A stretch of 64,000 nt of DNA, taken from contig NC_051089.1 in NCBI RefSeq assembly GCF_901709675.1, positions 19,218,008 through 19,282,007 of the forward strand, given 5' to 3'. Position numbers and translations under genes: made by a program. Of this stretch, positions 21,760-35,400 are shown piece by piece; the stretch's first letter is position 1; every line of letters begins with the position of its first letter. This DNA comes from Syngnathus acus (taxonomy: Eukaryota; Chordata; Actinopteri; Syngnathiformes; Syngnathidae). Below the pieces are notes generated by a model. It was given only the letters and a program-made list of their open reading frames with translations, searched no databases and was not told where the DNA came from.

Positions 21760-22607
21760 CTACATTCCCCATTGTTCTCCCATGTGGGATGGATGGGCTT
21801 ACAGTTTACCTCTATGAGCCAGCAAGAGTAACTCTGCTATCAAGTGGTCAGAGTTAACCACTACAATGCTCTAAAGACTTGATTTTAAGTGGAGAGGTGG
21901 CCAGCCGGGAGTCTTATCTACCCATTATTAAAATTAAAATAAGTTGATGAGAATACTCGTCGACGGAATCCTGCATCATTAATGTCAATGACGAGTATTC
22001 TGGCATACAAAGAGTTAAAAACATGCCTTTCTATAAAAAAACAACACTTTCCATAGCACGCGCTTTCGGGGTTAACGCGGTTCCCAAATTCTGGACCACA
22101 AAGTCCGCATAAAAATGAGATTTCCATGTATTTACAAAAAACATTTAAAAAAAATATTGTAAAAATTTATAAAAGTGTGTGTTTTTCTCATACACAATAT
22201 GTTGGGAGTATCTTGAATGTGAGAAATAGCTCCCGAAGGTCAACTGGATGCTCAGAGTCCAACTTTGCTGCAATTCTTCCGGCTTCCAGCTGGCTTGATG
22301 CCAGTCTGTGAATTATAAAAAACGATTACAATAAACTACCATTAGGAATTATTTATGCTATGGTGCCATCAAGCGGTAGATGTACATGATGGCATCATCA
22401 TCATGGCATGATACAAGCTAGTCCTTATCATGGAGGGAAGTTGGACGCTTCCACCGCCACGAGTCTCCACTATCTTGCAAGCATTCCACAAGATATGTCG
22501 GAAGTTGCAGATCTGGGATATCTTACTGACAGGGCTCTGTCCACCCAGCATGTGAAGTCTGGATTCGGCGGAGAGCGCAGATGGACAACTTCTGAAGTCA
22601 ACAAGCT
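21760..22607. other. unassigned sequence
   Basis: A 98-codon open frame at 22408-22704 (SEVADLGYLTDRALSTQHVK) has no family I recognise and runs into an LTR, so it is probably a fragment of something larger. The remainder shows nothing clear. Confidence 0.35.
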
Positions 22608-22967
22608 GAAAGGCGATTACCAGCAATGCATCGTGGAGCACATAGGGCATGGTAGGTTGACAAATTATTTTGATTGTATGATTATGTTGGAATGTAGACT
22701 GTAATGATTAACCATCTGCAGAGGAAACAATCAAACTTATTCTGTTACCACAACAACATAAAACAAAGTGCTAAGGGGGTCTTAGGTGAAAGGCGATTAC
22801 CAGCAATGCATCGTGGAGCACATAGGGCATGGTAGGTTGACAAATTATTTTGATCGTATGATTATGTTGGAATGTAGACTATAATGATTAACCAGCTGCA
22901 GAGGAAACAATCAAACTTCTTCTGTTACCACAACAACGTAAAACAAAGTGCTAAGACCCCCTGCTCT
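22608..22967. repeat. 180-bp tandem duplication, 2 copies
   Basis: GAAAGGCGATTACCAGCAAT starts at 22608 and again at 22788. Each unit contains the LTR target flank plus the first ~130 bp of the LTR, so the duplication arose after the LTR inserted. The copies differ at a handful of bases. Confidence 0.85.
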
Positions 22968-23189
22968 GATTGACCAGCTGCCGGGGGTTCACGAAACCTG
23001 TTCACTCTCACCCCCACCCTGTTTTCTCTCAATAAATATCCCCTTGCAAGAGGCGTAAGTCAGACTGCTTTCAAGCACCTCTGTACTACACAGGGTGCTC
23101 ATGGCTTTCTCCGCTTGCAAGCGTAAAATGGCCAAACTGTCTCACATTTGGTCCTTGCAAAGAAGTTAGAGTGAGGAACACTCTAACAG
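22837..23189 (+). mobile_element. solo LTR, 353 bp, GTAGG TSD
   Basis: It begins TTGACAAATTATTTTGATCG and ends ACACTCTAACA. GTAGG flanks it (22832-22836 and 23190-23194). It contains AATAAATATCCCCTTGCAAG and shares GATCGTATGATTATGTTGGA and GTTAGAGTGAG with the LTR at 1804-2223, so both belong to one family. A partial duplicate of its 5' part lies at 22657-22787. There is no internal domain. Confidence 0.75.
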
Positions 23190-23200
23190 TAGGACACATA

Positions 23201-24715
23201 GGACATCACGGTCATCCACTGCATTTGTTTCTATCTCCGGTCATCTTGACTTTTGTCTTGCCACTGGATCTCGATGGTCTCGGACAAGAGTGAGGCTGAC
23301 GTTCTGCGCAGCTCACCCTCACTTTATTCCAAGTCAAGGCAAGTCATGACTTCAAACCATCCTGTGCAACCTTCACAGGTCCTGTGGCAATGGGCGCGTG
23401 GCAGCTGCGGATACACTAGGCACTGACAGTCACAGACCTATACGGAGGCGGCTCAGGGCATGTGGTTGCTCTTTATTGGACCGAAGCAGCAGTGGAGTTC
23501 GACAACCCCCTGGTTGTCTGAGCAGATATTTTTAGGATTCGCTCTGCTCACCTCCATGGAGGAAGGGGCTAGAAAAGGAAAATATGCCCTAAACATTGTC
23601 TGCTTCATATCACCATGGCCAGCTTACCACGGCTGGTGGGGATCCCTCCAAGCTGTATGACCCTCCAGCTGCCGCTTGCTAACAAGACGTGCACAACACT
23701 GATCAGCACTTATGCTCCAATGAAGACAAACCCAGATGATGTCAAGAACAAGTTCTACAAAGAACTGGATGCCCCCATTGCAGCAGTCCCACAATCAGAG
23801 AAGCTATTGGTTCTCGGGGACTTCAACGCCGGAGTAAGGACAGACCATCAGACTTGGGAAGGAATCATAGGGAAGCGTGGCATCGGCAAATGCAACAGCA
23901 ACGGTTTACTGCTGCTTCGTGCTTGTTATCACCAACACCATATTCCACCTGCCCACCCATAACAAGACATCGTGGATGCACCCTCACTCTAAGCATTGGC
24001 ATCTTATTGATTACATCATCATCAGGAAGAGGGATACGCAGGACCTTCAAAGTGACCAAGTGGTGCTGACTGCTGGACTGTTCATCGTGTCCAGGCTCAA
24101 ATTCCGCATCCTGCCTGTGAGAAGGCAAAAGACTGCGAAGAGACTGAACATCTCCAAGTTGAAGTGCAGCAAAGTTGCAGAAGACTTCGCCAAGGACCTC
24201 GAGAGTGAACTAACTGATGCAATGCTCGATGATGGGGCCAGCATAGAGGAGCAGTGGTTAACCTTCAGTGACGTCGTATACTCAACTGCCTCTGAACACA
24301 TCGGACCAGCTACCCGGCGTAACCAAGATTGGTGCGACGAGAAGGAGGAAGGGATACAGGTGCTCCTCGGAGAGGAAAAACAACTCCTTTGAGCGCATCA
24401 GAACAAACCATCCACGGACGTCAGTCCTCTGGATCCTTGCCCCTCCTCAATGCAGATGGGACCCAGCTGCTGATTGAGAAGAAGCAAAGCACCAGGATCC
24501 GACGCTATCCCTGTTGAAATGTACATGACAGCCTGAAAGCTTTTCTCAGAGACTCCAGCATCGACACCAACAGCTGGGCGATGCATTCTCTGGACCACCC
24601 AAGCTGGCGATGTAGGCTCACGACTGGAGCTCGCCAAAACTCAACGTAGCATGAGACCCAGAGAAAACATGCCGAATGCAAGGCCCGAGCTACCGCCATT
24701 ACAGCAAATACATCC
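23201..24715 (+). mobile_element. LINE fragment, APE endonuclease region (lineage of the 30-40 kb host LINE)
   Basis: Several + frames carry an endonuclease: LISTYAPMKTNPDDVKNKFY, LLVLGDFNAGV, GKCNSNGLLLLR, then HWHLIDYIIIRK in another frame. Downstream is a linker (RLNISKLKCSKVAEDF). At least three frame breaks occur (near 23950, 24090 and 24390). From about 24400 the RT is deleted and a C-terminal piece follows (CKARATAITAN near 24680). It matches the minus-strand LINE at 39.2-40.3 kb. Confidence 0.75.
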
Positions 24716-24716
24716 A

Positions 24717-24990
24717 CCATCAGGCAGACGCTACAGATTAATTAGGTCGAGGACTAGCAGATTTGCCAACAGTTTTTACCCTACAGCGGTAGTCACATTG
24801 AATGCAGCTAAACGTAAATGATTATGTCTGTGTATGTTCTTCTGTGGGTTTTTAGCTTGTTTTTTTATCTTTTTATTCTATTTATTCTATTTATTTTTTA
24901 TCGCATGCGCGGATCGGTTGGCACTTTTTAAATTCCGTTGTACATGTGACAATGACAAATAAAGATCTATTCTATTCTATGCTATTCTAT
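24717..24990 (+). mobile_element. LINE 3' tail with (TTCTA)n
   Basis: Starts ATCAGGCAGACGCTACAGAT (encoding SGRRYRLI) and ends AATAAAGATC then (TATTC)n. Nearly identical to 38915-39187. It lies inside the fragmented LINE, whose sequence resumes at 24992. Confidence 0.75.
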
Positions 24991-24991
24991 T

Positions 24992-25130
24992 CTATTCATG
25001 CGGGGGAGCCTTCAGGGCCTGGATTGGTCTCATCAGTCACCTCCGGGCCCACAATGCCTGCTCATTGATCTAGATTGAAGTCAATGGTCATCTTCGAATC
25101 CGAAGGACAGACAACATTAGATGATGACCT
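24992..25130 (+). mobile_element. C-terminal end of the interrupted LINE
   Basis: The frame reads CGGAFRAWIGLISHLRAHN, the zinc-finger-like C-terminus typical of this LINE lineage. It continues 23201-24715 across the inserted tail. Confidence 0.6.
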
Positions 25131-26548
<1,418 letters not shown>

Positions 26549-26561
26549 CCGCGCAGCGCCT

Positions 26562-26872
26562 GAGTTAAAGTTAAAGTCCCAATGATCGTCACACACACAT
26601 CTGGGTGTGGTGAAATTTGTCCTCTGCATTTAACCCATCCCCGTGTGATTTTGATCCATCCCCTGGGGGAGAGGGGAGCAGTGAGCAGCAGCGGTGCCGC
26701 ACTCGGGAATCATTTGGTGATCTAACCCCCCAATTCCAACCCATGATGCTGAGTGCCAAGCAGGGAGGAAATGGGTCCCATTTTTATAGTCTTTGGTATG
26801 ACCCGGCCGGTGTTTGAACCCACAAACTTCCAGTCTTAGGGCAGACACTCTACCACTAGGCCACTGAGCTAA
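26562..26872 (-). mobile_element. tRNA-derived SINE, copy 3
   Basis: Same body and boxes as the other copies, with box B GGTTCAAACACC on the minus strand (one change from copy 1). It starts 13 bp after the tdh stop codon. Confidence 0.85.
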
Positions 26873-26944
26873 GCTAACGCAGCTTTTTTGTACATAGTGT
26901 ATAAGTAGGTCACGTTTTTTTTGTATCCCGATAATATGTTGTAA

Positions 26945-29139
26945 TTGTGTCTACCGGATGTCGCTGGCGCGACTTGCTGCCGCTGCTCTCCGGTCATTTT
27001 TTATGCTATTTTATGTCTGACTGGGACATGTTCAAATCAGCAGCAACATATGACAATCAGATCGACATTGATGAGTACGCCATGACTGTGTCAGCCTACA
27101 TCAACAAATGCTCCGAGGACGTCAGCACCACTAAGAACATCATCACCCGAGCCAACCAACGACCCTGGATGACTGAGGATGTACGTCATACGCTACGAGC
27201 ACGGAACTCAGCCTTCAAGTCTGGCGACAAGGAGGCACTGAGGACAGCGAGAGCCAACTTGAACCGTGCCATCAGGCTAGCGAAGCGAAGCCACAGTCGG
27301 AAAATTCAGGATTTTTTCCACGACGCCAATAACACCAGGAGTATGTGGCAAGGCATACGGGCGATCACGGACTACAACTTACCCTCCCCCCCGGTGGGTG
27401 AGGTTGATGCTGTCTTCCTAAATGGTCTAAATAACTTCTTTGGGCGTTTTGAGGCACTAAACAGCACTCCTGCAGTTAAAACTGTTCCCCACCAGGAAGA
27501 GGAGGCCCTCTGCCTTGACTCAGCCGACGTGTGGAAGAGTCTGAGAAGAGTCAACCCACGTAAGGCCCCAGGCCCCGACAACATACCTGGGCGGGTGTTC
27601 AAGGAATGTGCAGGCCAGCTGGCTGGTGTCATCACAGACATTTTTAACATCTCGCTGGACCAAGCCAAAGTGCCAGTGTGCTTCAAGGCTGCCTCCATCA
27701 TTCCGGTGCCGAAGAAACCTCAAATCACCTCATGGAATGACTACAGACCTGTGGCACTGACTCCCATCATGATGAAGTGCTTCGAAAGGCTGCTCAAAGA
27801 TCACATCGTCTCCAGACTCCCCCCAACATTCGATCCGTTCCAGTTTGCCTACCGGCAGAACCGCTCCACTGAGGATGCCATCTCCTCCGTTCTTCACCTG
27901 AGCCTGGCTCACCTGGAGGAGAGGAACACCCACGTGCGGTTGCTGTTCCTGGACTTCAGCTCAGCGTTTAACACCATCATTCCACAACATCTGGTGGAAA
28001 AACTGGAACACCTGGGCTTCAGCACCCCCCTTCGGAACTGGCTGCTAGACTTCCTCACCAACAGACCTCAGTCAGTCCGGGTCGGACAGAACACCTCAGA
28101 TGTCATCACCCTCAGCACAGGCTCCCCTCAGGGCTGCGTCCTGAGCCCCCTGCTGTTCACCCTGATGACACACGACTGCGCCCCCAGGTTCACCACCAAT
28201 CACATCGTGAAGTTTGCAGACGACACAACGGTGGTGGGCCTCATCAGGGACAACAACGACCTGGACTACAGAGAGGAGGTGGAGCAGTCGGTGGGCTGGT
28301 GCAGAGAAAATAGCCTGATCCTGAATGTGGAGAAGACGAAGGAGATCATCGTCGACTTCAGGAAGAACCAGCCTCACCACGCTCCACTGATCATCAACAG
28401 CTCAGCTGTGGAGGTGGTCAGCAGCACTAAATTCCTGGGAGTCCACATCACAGACGACCTCACCTGGACTGTGAACACCACAACACTGGTCAAGAGGGCA
28501 CAGAAGCGCTTGTACTTCCTGCGGAGGATGAGGAGAGCCCACCTGCCCCCACCCATCATGAGGACGTTCTACCGAAGCACCATAGAGAGCATTCTGACAA
28601 GCTGTCTCTCGGTGTGGTGTGGAGGTTGCAGCGCCTCCGACTGAAAGAACCTGAGGAGAGTGGTGAGGACAGCAGAGAGGATCATCGGGGCTCCTCTTCC
28701 CTCCATTCAGGACTTGTCATCCCAGCGCTGCGTGTCCCGAGCCCGTAATATTATCAGTGACCCATCACACCCCCACCATGGACTGTTCTCCCTGCTGCCC
28801 TCTGGGAAGAGGTTTCGCAGCATCCGCTGCAGGTCCACCAGGTTCTGCAATAGTTTTTTCCCTGCTGTCGTCAGACTGTTGAACATTCAAACGTAGCATT
28901 CCTCTGCACACTTGTAAATACTGCTTTTGTCTCCTGCACTGTTTACATACTTTATCACTGCTGCACTTTGTACTTTATAATTATCTTATTTCATATTTTT
29001 ATATAGAATGTCACTTTTTTTAACCAGCCGAAATACCACTACATTGTTGAAAGCCGTATGCAACGAAATTTCGTTTTGTACACACCTAGTGTTGACAAAA
29101 TGACAATAAAGTTCTGTCTAAGTCTAAGTCTAAGTCTAA
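26945..29139 (+). mobile_element. LINE lacking endonuclease, (TCTAAG)n tail
   Basis: A short 5' region (to about 27018) is joined directly to the endonuclease-RT linker, so the endonuclease domain has been deleted. The RT, C-terminus and 3' UTR are present. The tail is GTCTAAGTCTAAGTCTAAG at 29117-29139. It is about 95% or more identical by eye to the element split between 31354-32422 and 36166-37786, which retains the endonuclease. Confidence 0.85.
26947..28896 (+). pseudogene. LINE RT with one in-frame stop
   Basis: The frame runs 565 codons to a TGA at 28642-28644 and continues in the same frame to the TAG at 28894-28896. The sister copy at 31.8 kb reads TGG (Trp) at this codon, so one substitution made the stop. 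RT motifs include RKAPGPDNIPGRVF, KPQITSWNDYRPVALTP, RLLFLDFSSAFNTIIPQHL, GSPQGCVLSPLLFTL and FADD near 28218 in place of YADD. The C-terminal region ends LLPSGKRFRSIRCRST. The N-terminal residues before SDWDMFKSAATYD come from the 5' UTR fusion. Confidence 0.85.
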
Positions 29140-30216
29140 GACCTTGAGTGCCTTGAAAGGCGCCTCATAAATAAAATGTATTATTATTATTATTGCCCCT
29201 CTGAAATCTGTGATTGGAAATGGGCGTAATCAGGACAGAAACATGCCTATTTGTCTGCTGATTTGAGCCTTAAATTTTTCTAGAAATGATGAATCCCTGT
29301 GGATTTACAGTACTTACAAGCTGGTAGAGAGAAGCTAAGGTCCTTCAGCACTACGCTTAAAGTCCCTGAGCAAGGCAGTGATGCCATTGACCAGTTTTAA
29401 GTTTTCCATTCTCAATAGTGCATATTCTCCCATTGGCGTAAGTCAATTCGATACACTTTCAAAGTGTGGCGATTCCCCAGTCTAAGATTCTAACACACCC
29501 ACCATGCATAACCTGCAAATTTGTATGCAACACCCGAAGAGGCGTGATCTTATGAATAATAAATATAAATGATTTTTTTCAAATACTCAATATTAACTGG
29601 TGTACTAACCATGACAGCACCATGAAATATGATTTATTCTTCTTCTTCTTCTTCTTTTTTTTTTTTTAAGGCAGCTGTAGCATAAACTTTACATTGGGTG
29701 GTGGTTTCATAAATTTGGTAAGCACTGTGCGTGCTCTATTGTTGATCAGTTTTAATAATAATGGTTACATAAATTTTCACTAAATACATTCTGTCAGGTT
29801 TTATTTGTGTATAGGGTAAAGTCTAAGAATTGGAGTGCACGCTCTTGTAAAAACACTGGGTAACTCCACACTAACAAAAACAACAGACTTCTTTCTGTTC
29901 TTATCGCATTCTGGCCTGAGCTTCCGATGCACTACCGAGCATTTACATACAAGTTAAACAGTAATGAAAAACAAATAACGCCATAAACCAAATACAGCTT
30001 GAGCCATGATTTTTAAATGATTACTTTTACTGTTGATACTTGTCTTGGGCTGCATACAATATATTCAAAAAGGTGAATTCGAACCTGCGATGGTTTTATT
30101 TGTCCCTAAAGCAATTTATTTATTTCTCATCTGTCAAATATTTTAAGCACTGGTACTCATGGTCAAGGTTCAAATCCATATTTTTCTCTTGGCTACAGTT
30201 TTCTCTTCTAAACAGA
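29140..30216. other. no recognised gene; simple repeats
   Basis: (ATT)n at 29183-29195 and (TTC)n at 29636-29657. Otherwise AT-rich sequence with no coding signal. Confidence 0.45.
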
Positions 30217-30287
30217 CACACACGCGCACGCGCACACACGCATGCATGCACGCACACACACACAAACACACACACACACACACATTC
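30217..30287. repeat. (CA)n-rich microsatellite
   Basis: Alternating ACACGCGCACGCGCACACAC-type sequence with a GCATGCATGC palindrome inside. It lies at the 3' edge of the LINE fragment 30290-31353. Confidence 0.85.
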
Positions 30288-30289
30288 TT

Positions 30290-31353
30290 CGGGGTTTTGA
30301 TCACTACCCGTGGAAGAAGATGCGCACGCACACCATCATCATCGGCGGTCACCACGAGTGAGTATGACTGTCCCCTGTCTTGGGCCTTGTGGGTCTTCAG
30401 ATGGGCGTGAAGACCGATCCTGGACCCGATTGTTCTTGTGCAGTGTGGACAGGTGAATGTGATGGTGGTAGTGGGTTTGGGTTGGGCCTATTTGATGGAT
30501 GCTCTCTCCTTTCTGAGTTTGCGCTTGTCTTCTGCAGTATGGTGGAGGTCATCATTATAAAGTGCAGCACCCTCATGGACAAGGTTTCTCCATGTCAACC
30601 TATCTTTTGCCACGTCTTCCCAGGTCTTAAGGTCTATGTGAAACCTTTCGATGTTTGTTTTAATGTTGTCCTTATACCTCATCTTCTGGCACGTTTTCCT
30701 TCAACAAGCTGGGAGTAGAGAACTTGTTTTGGAAGTCGATCAGGCATGCGGACAACATGACCAGTCTATCTGAGCTGGTGTTGAGCGATGGTGGCAGTGA
30801 TTGTGAGGATGTCCAGGACACTGGTGTTGGTGCATCGATCCTCCCAACTGATCCTGAGGATTCTTTGGAGGCATCTCTGGTGATATACGTAGAAAGTTTT
30901 TAAATGCCTGCTGTATGTGGTCCAGGCCTCTGACCCATACAGAAAAGTGGGTAGCATTACAGCTATGTAGACCAGGATTTTGGTCTTTGCCAGAAGGTCA
31001 CGGTTCTCAAAGACTCTTTTTCTTAGCCTTGAAAAAGCCCCACTGGCACTGCTGAGGCGGTGGTGTATCTCATCATGAATGTTGGATTTTGATGATAGAA
31101 GGCTGCCTAGATCTTGGAAGTGGTCCACGTTTTCCAGTCTGGTGTTGTCAAAGGAGATGTTTGGGGGCGGGACAGGAGCACTGTTTGGTGGTGGCTGATG
31201 GAGGATTTCAGTCCATTTTATGTTGATGGCTAGACCAAACTGTATGCTTTCGCAAAGGCAACCAGAGTGCACTGTAGGTCCTCTTCTAAGAGGGCTACAA
31301 GGGCGTTGTCATCCGCATACTGCAGCTCCATGATGGATTGGTGGTGGTTCTTA
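30290..31353 (-). mobile_element. host LINE of the nest: C-terminal third
   Basis: The minus strand encodes the post-RT region: ELQYADDNALVAL near 31310, NVDHFQDLGSLLSS, KTKILVYIAVMLPTFLYGSEAWT, HHQRCLQRILRISWEDR, then after a frame break ARRYKDNIKTNIERFHIDLKTWE and ERKLRKERASIK. Its upstream part is found at 37787-40340, separated by the inserted element at 31354-37786. Several frameshifts make it inactive. Confidence 0.8.
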
Positions 31354-32422
31354 CTTAGACTTAGACTTAGACAAACTTTATTGTCATTTTGTCAACACTG
31401 GGTGTACACAAAACGAAATTTCGTTGCATACGGCTTTCAACAATGTAGTGATATTGCGGCTGGTTAAAAAGTGACATTCTATATAAAAATATGAAATAAG
31501 ATAAGTATAAAGTACAAAGTGCAGCAGTGATAAAGTGTGTAAACAGTGCAGGAGACAAAAACAGTATTTACAAGTGTGCAGAGGAATGCTAAGTTTGAAT
31601 GTTCAACAGTCTGACGACAGCAGGGAAAAAACTATTGCAGAACCTGGTGGACCTGCAGCGGATGCTGCGAAACCTCTTCCCAGAGGGCAGCAGGGAGAAT
31701 AGTCCATGGTGGGGGTGTGATGGGTCACTGATAATATTACAGGCTTGGGACACGCAGCGCTGGGATGACAAGTCCTGAATGGAGGGAAGAGGAGCCCCGA
31801 TGATCCTCTCTGCTGTCCTCACCACTCTCCTCAGGTTCTTCCAATCGGAGGCGCTGCAACCTCCACACCACACCGAGAGACAGCTTGTCAGAATGCTCTC
31901 TATGGTGCTTCGGTAGAACGTCCTCATGATGGGTGGGGGCAGGTGGGCTCTCCTCATCCTCCGCAGGAAGTACAAGCGCTTCTGTGCCCTCTTGACCAGT
32001 GTTGTGGTGTTCACAGTCCAGGTGAGGTCGTCTGTGATGTGGACCCCCAGGAATTTAGTGCTGCTGACCACCTCCACAGCTGAGCTGTTGATGATCAGTG
32101 GAGCGTGGTGAGGCTGGTTCCTCCTGAAGTCGACGATGATCTCCTTCGTCTTCTCCACATTCAGGATCAGGCTATTGTCTCTGCACCAGCCCACCAACTG
32201 CTCCACCTCCTCTCTGTAGTCCAGGTCGTTGTTGTCACTGATGAGGCCCACCACCGTTGTGTCGTCTGCAAACTTCACGATGTGATTGGTGGTGAACCTG
32301 GGGGCGCAGTCGTGTGTCATCAGGGTGAACAGCAGGGGGCTCAGGACGCAGCCCTGAGGGGAGCCTGTGCTGAGGGTGATGACATCTGAGGTGTTCTGTC
32401 CGACCCGGACTGACTGAGGTCT
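31354..32422 (-). mobile_element. second LINE of the nest: C-terminal half
   Basis: On the minus strand the coding region PQSVRVGQNTSDVITLSTGS through FADD and LLPSGKRFRSIRCRST ends at 31589. It is followed by a 3' UTR and (AGTCTA)n tail at 31354-31373. The 5' half is at 36166-37786; the RTE element interrupts the codons for the RPQSV segment. The frame in this half is open for about 280 codons. Confidence 0.9.
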
Positions 32423-35400
32423 CATCATCATCATCATCATCGGTTTAAAGTCCGCTTTCCAGGCGCCGCTGGGTTGGACTAGGTTCTCGATATGGCCTTC
32501 TTCCACCGGGAACGGTCCATGGCCATCTCGTGGTTGATGCCGAGTGCCTTCATGTCGGCTGCCACGGCCATCTGCCAGGTCTTTTTAGGTCGGCCACTGG
32601 GTCTTGTTCCCTCTACGTTATACGACATAACTTTCTTCACCCAGTCGTTCTCGTCCTTCCTCACTACATGTCCGTACCATCGCAGTCTGCCTCTCCTCAC
32701 CACATCCACTATGGCCTCCACTCCCATCTTCTGTCTCAGCTCTGCACTGGTCTTTTCCTCCCTCATTGACACACCACACATCCATCTGATCATCCTCATT
32801 TCTGCTCTGTTTAGTTTGTCTTCATGTTCTGTTTTCAGGGCCCATGCCTCACTTCCGTACGTCATACTACTTCTGACGCAGGCTGAGTACACTTGGCCTC
32901 TCATCTTCAGGGATGGGGCCTTAGATGTTAAGAAGGGCATGAGTTCCCTGAATTTCTTCCACCCGCTTCTCACCCTTGTGGTCACTGCTAGGTCCACCCC
33001 CCCATCAGCGTTAAGCATGTCTCCAAGGTAGCAGAAGCTGTCCACCACCTCGTACATCTCCCCATCTACCACGAGCCCCTCTTGCTCAGCTGGGTCTGCT
33101 TGGGCGACTTCTCCCCTACACCGCTTGCATTGGAAGGTCTCACTTGCAGCTAGTAGGCTGCCTTTTACTCCGCTGCATCTTCGGTGTACCCATCTCTGGC
33201 AACCCTTGCACCGGATAGAGTTAGCTTGCACTCCCTTCCCGCAAACTCCACATGGCCATGCTCCTGACTGCGATATCACTCCCAGGCCAGCACCACCGAC
33301 CATGACCTTTGATTTTGCCGCATTCACCTTCATTCCTTTCACTTCCAGGCATGTCTTCCAGGCCGCTAGCTTCCTAGCTAGGTCTTCTCGGCTGTGAGCC
33401 ATCAATACCAGGTCATCCGCGTAGAGCAGCTCCCATGGTAGTCCACCCCTCACTTCCCTCGATACCACATCCATCACGATAGCAAACAGTAATGGGCTGA
33501 GCACTGATCCCTGGTGCACCCCTACCCTTACTTCAAACCCATTACTGTCGCCAACTCCTGTTCTAACAGTTGTGCAGGCTCTGCAGTAGAGAGCCATCAC
33601 AGCCTTTACCAGTCCCTCTTCCACACCCGACTTCCTTAGGGCCCACCTCACCACCTCCCTTGGCACCCTGTCGAACGCTTTTTCCAGGTCGACAAAAGCG
33701 AAGTACAACCTCTTCCTCTTCTCCTGGTGTTTCTCTTGCATCTGTCGGATGACAAAAATTGCGTCTGTTGTACCTTTACCAGGCATGAAGCCATACTGCA
33801 TCTCGTCCACCTTTACCCGTGTCCTCACCCTCTTTTCCAACACCCTCTCTAATAACTTCATTCCATGCTCCAGCAGCTTTATGGCCCTGTATGACCCGCA
33901 TGCGAGTGGGTCCCCCTTCCCTTTGAATAGAGGCACCAGGACGCTTCTTGTCCAGTCCTCCGGAATGTGCCCCTCAGCGATGACACTGTTACACAGGTCG
34001 GTCATCCACTGCACACCGACGTCTCCCGCTGCCTTTAGCATCTCTGCCACCACTCCAGATGGTCCAGCTGCCTTTCCATCCTTCATGGCCTTCATGGCTT
34101 TTCCCACTTCTGTCCGTGTGATCGGGCCACATTCACCCTCCACTTCGTCGCATCCCGCCTCACCATCCCAGTCATTCTCCACATTCAGCAGCTTCTCCAT
34201 GTACCTTCGCCATACTTCCTTCACTCCTCTGTTGTCTGTCACGATGTTGCCATCCTCATCCTTCACACAGTTTGCACCGGTCACATCACGCCTCTCCTTA
34301 ACCATTTGCTTCGCTATCTTGAAGAAGCTCTTTTGTCCTCTTTCACTCTCCAATTCACTTGCAAATTCTTTCCTCTTGGTCTCTTGGGCCTCCCACACTG
34401 CTGTCCGTGACGCCCTCCTTGCCTCTACATACCGCACTCGGTCTGCCTCCCTTTTAGATTTCTTCCATACTTTATGGCACCTCCTCTTCTCATTCACCGC
34501 TCTTTCGACGCTGTCATTCCACCACCATGTCTCTCTTTGTCTTGCTTTACCCTTTGACCATCCGCACACCTCCTCTGTGGCTTTAAGCAGAGCCTTCTTC
34601 ATTGCCTGCCACTTGCCATCCACACCACCCGACTCCATCATCTCCTCCACTTCTTCTGCTATATGCTCAATCTTCTCCCTAAACTCGTTTTTATTCCCTC
34701 CGCTATGTAGCTTCCACACCTTCAACTTGGGAGGATGCTTCTTAGCCCCCACCTTCTTGATCCGCAGAGTTAGGTCTCCGATGACTAGGCGATGTTGAGA
34801 CACACACTCTTCTCCGGGGATTGCCTTGGCATCCCTGACCAGGACGCGGTCCTCCTTTCTGACCATGATGTAATCTATTGTGCTCTTGCAGCCACCCGAA
34901 CTGTATGTTACTAATTTGGCTTCGTCCTTCTTGAAAAGCGTGTTGCACAGCACCAGCTCCAGTGCGTCGCCGAACTCCAGGATCCTCTCTCCCTCTGCGT
35001 TCCGCATGCCGTACCCCTGTCCCCCATGTACCCCCTCAAAGCCATCTGACTCCCTCCCCACGTGTCCATTCAGATCACCTCCCAGAATTCTAACCTCATT
35101 CTGGGGGATCCCTGACAGCACCATGATGGCCTTGTCCCAGAACGCATCCTTCTCGTCCTGACTTCTGCCAACTTGAGGGGCATAGATTGAAATTACGTTT
35201 GTCAGACGCTTCCCAACGATCAACTTCACAACGATGATCCGCTCATTTACCCTGCTAATGCTTAGCACTTGATCTATCCACTTTTCAGCAATAAGTACTC
35301 CATCACCACCAGTCCCTTCGTTGCAGCCTTGCCAGAAGAACTTGTACCTTCTGCCGATTGCACCCAGCATCCTTGCACTTCCACCCTTCCATCTCGACTC

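Larger units (their letters stand above)
18224..22001. repeat. possible element with CAGAATACTCGTCA ends enclosing a LINE
   Basis: CAGAATACTCGTCA at 18224 is matched inverted by TGACGAGTATTCTG ending at 22001, with a further partial copy at 21951. The LINE at 18430-21750 lies between. No flanking duplication is clear, so this is tentative. Confidence 0.35.

Noticed and set aside
33749-34798. A 349-codon open frame on the + strand
   Set aside because: It is the antisense shadow of the RTE polyprotein at 32479-35742; its Ser/Pro/Phe-rich composition is what the reverse of that coding sequence gives.
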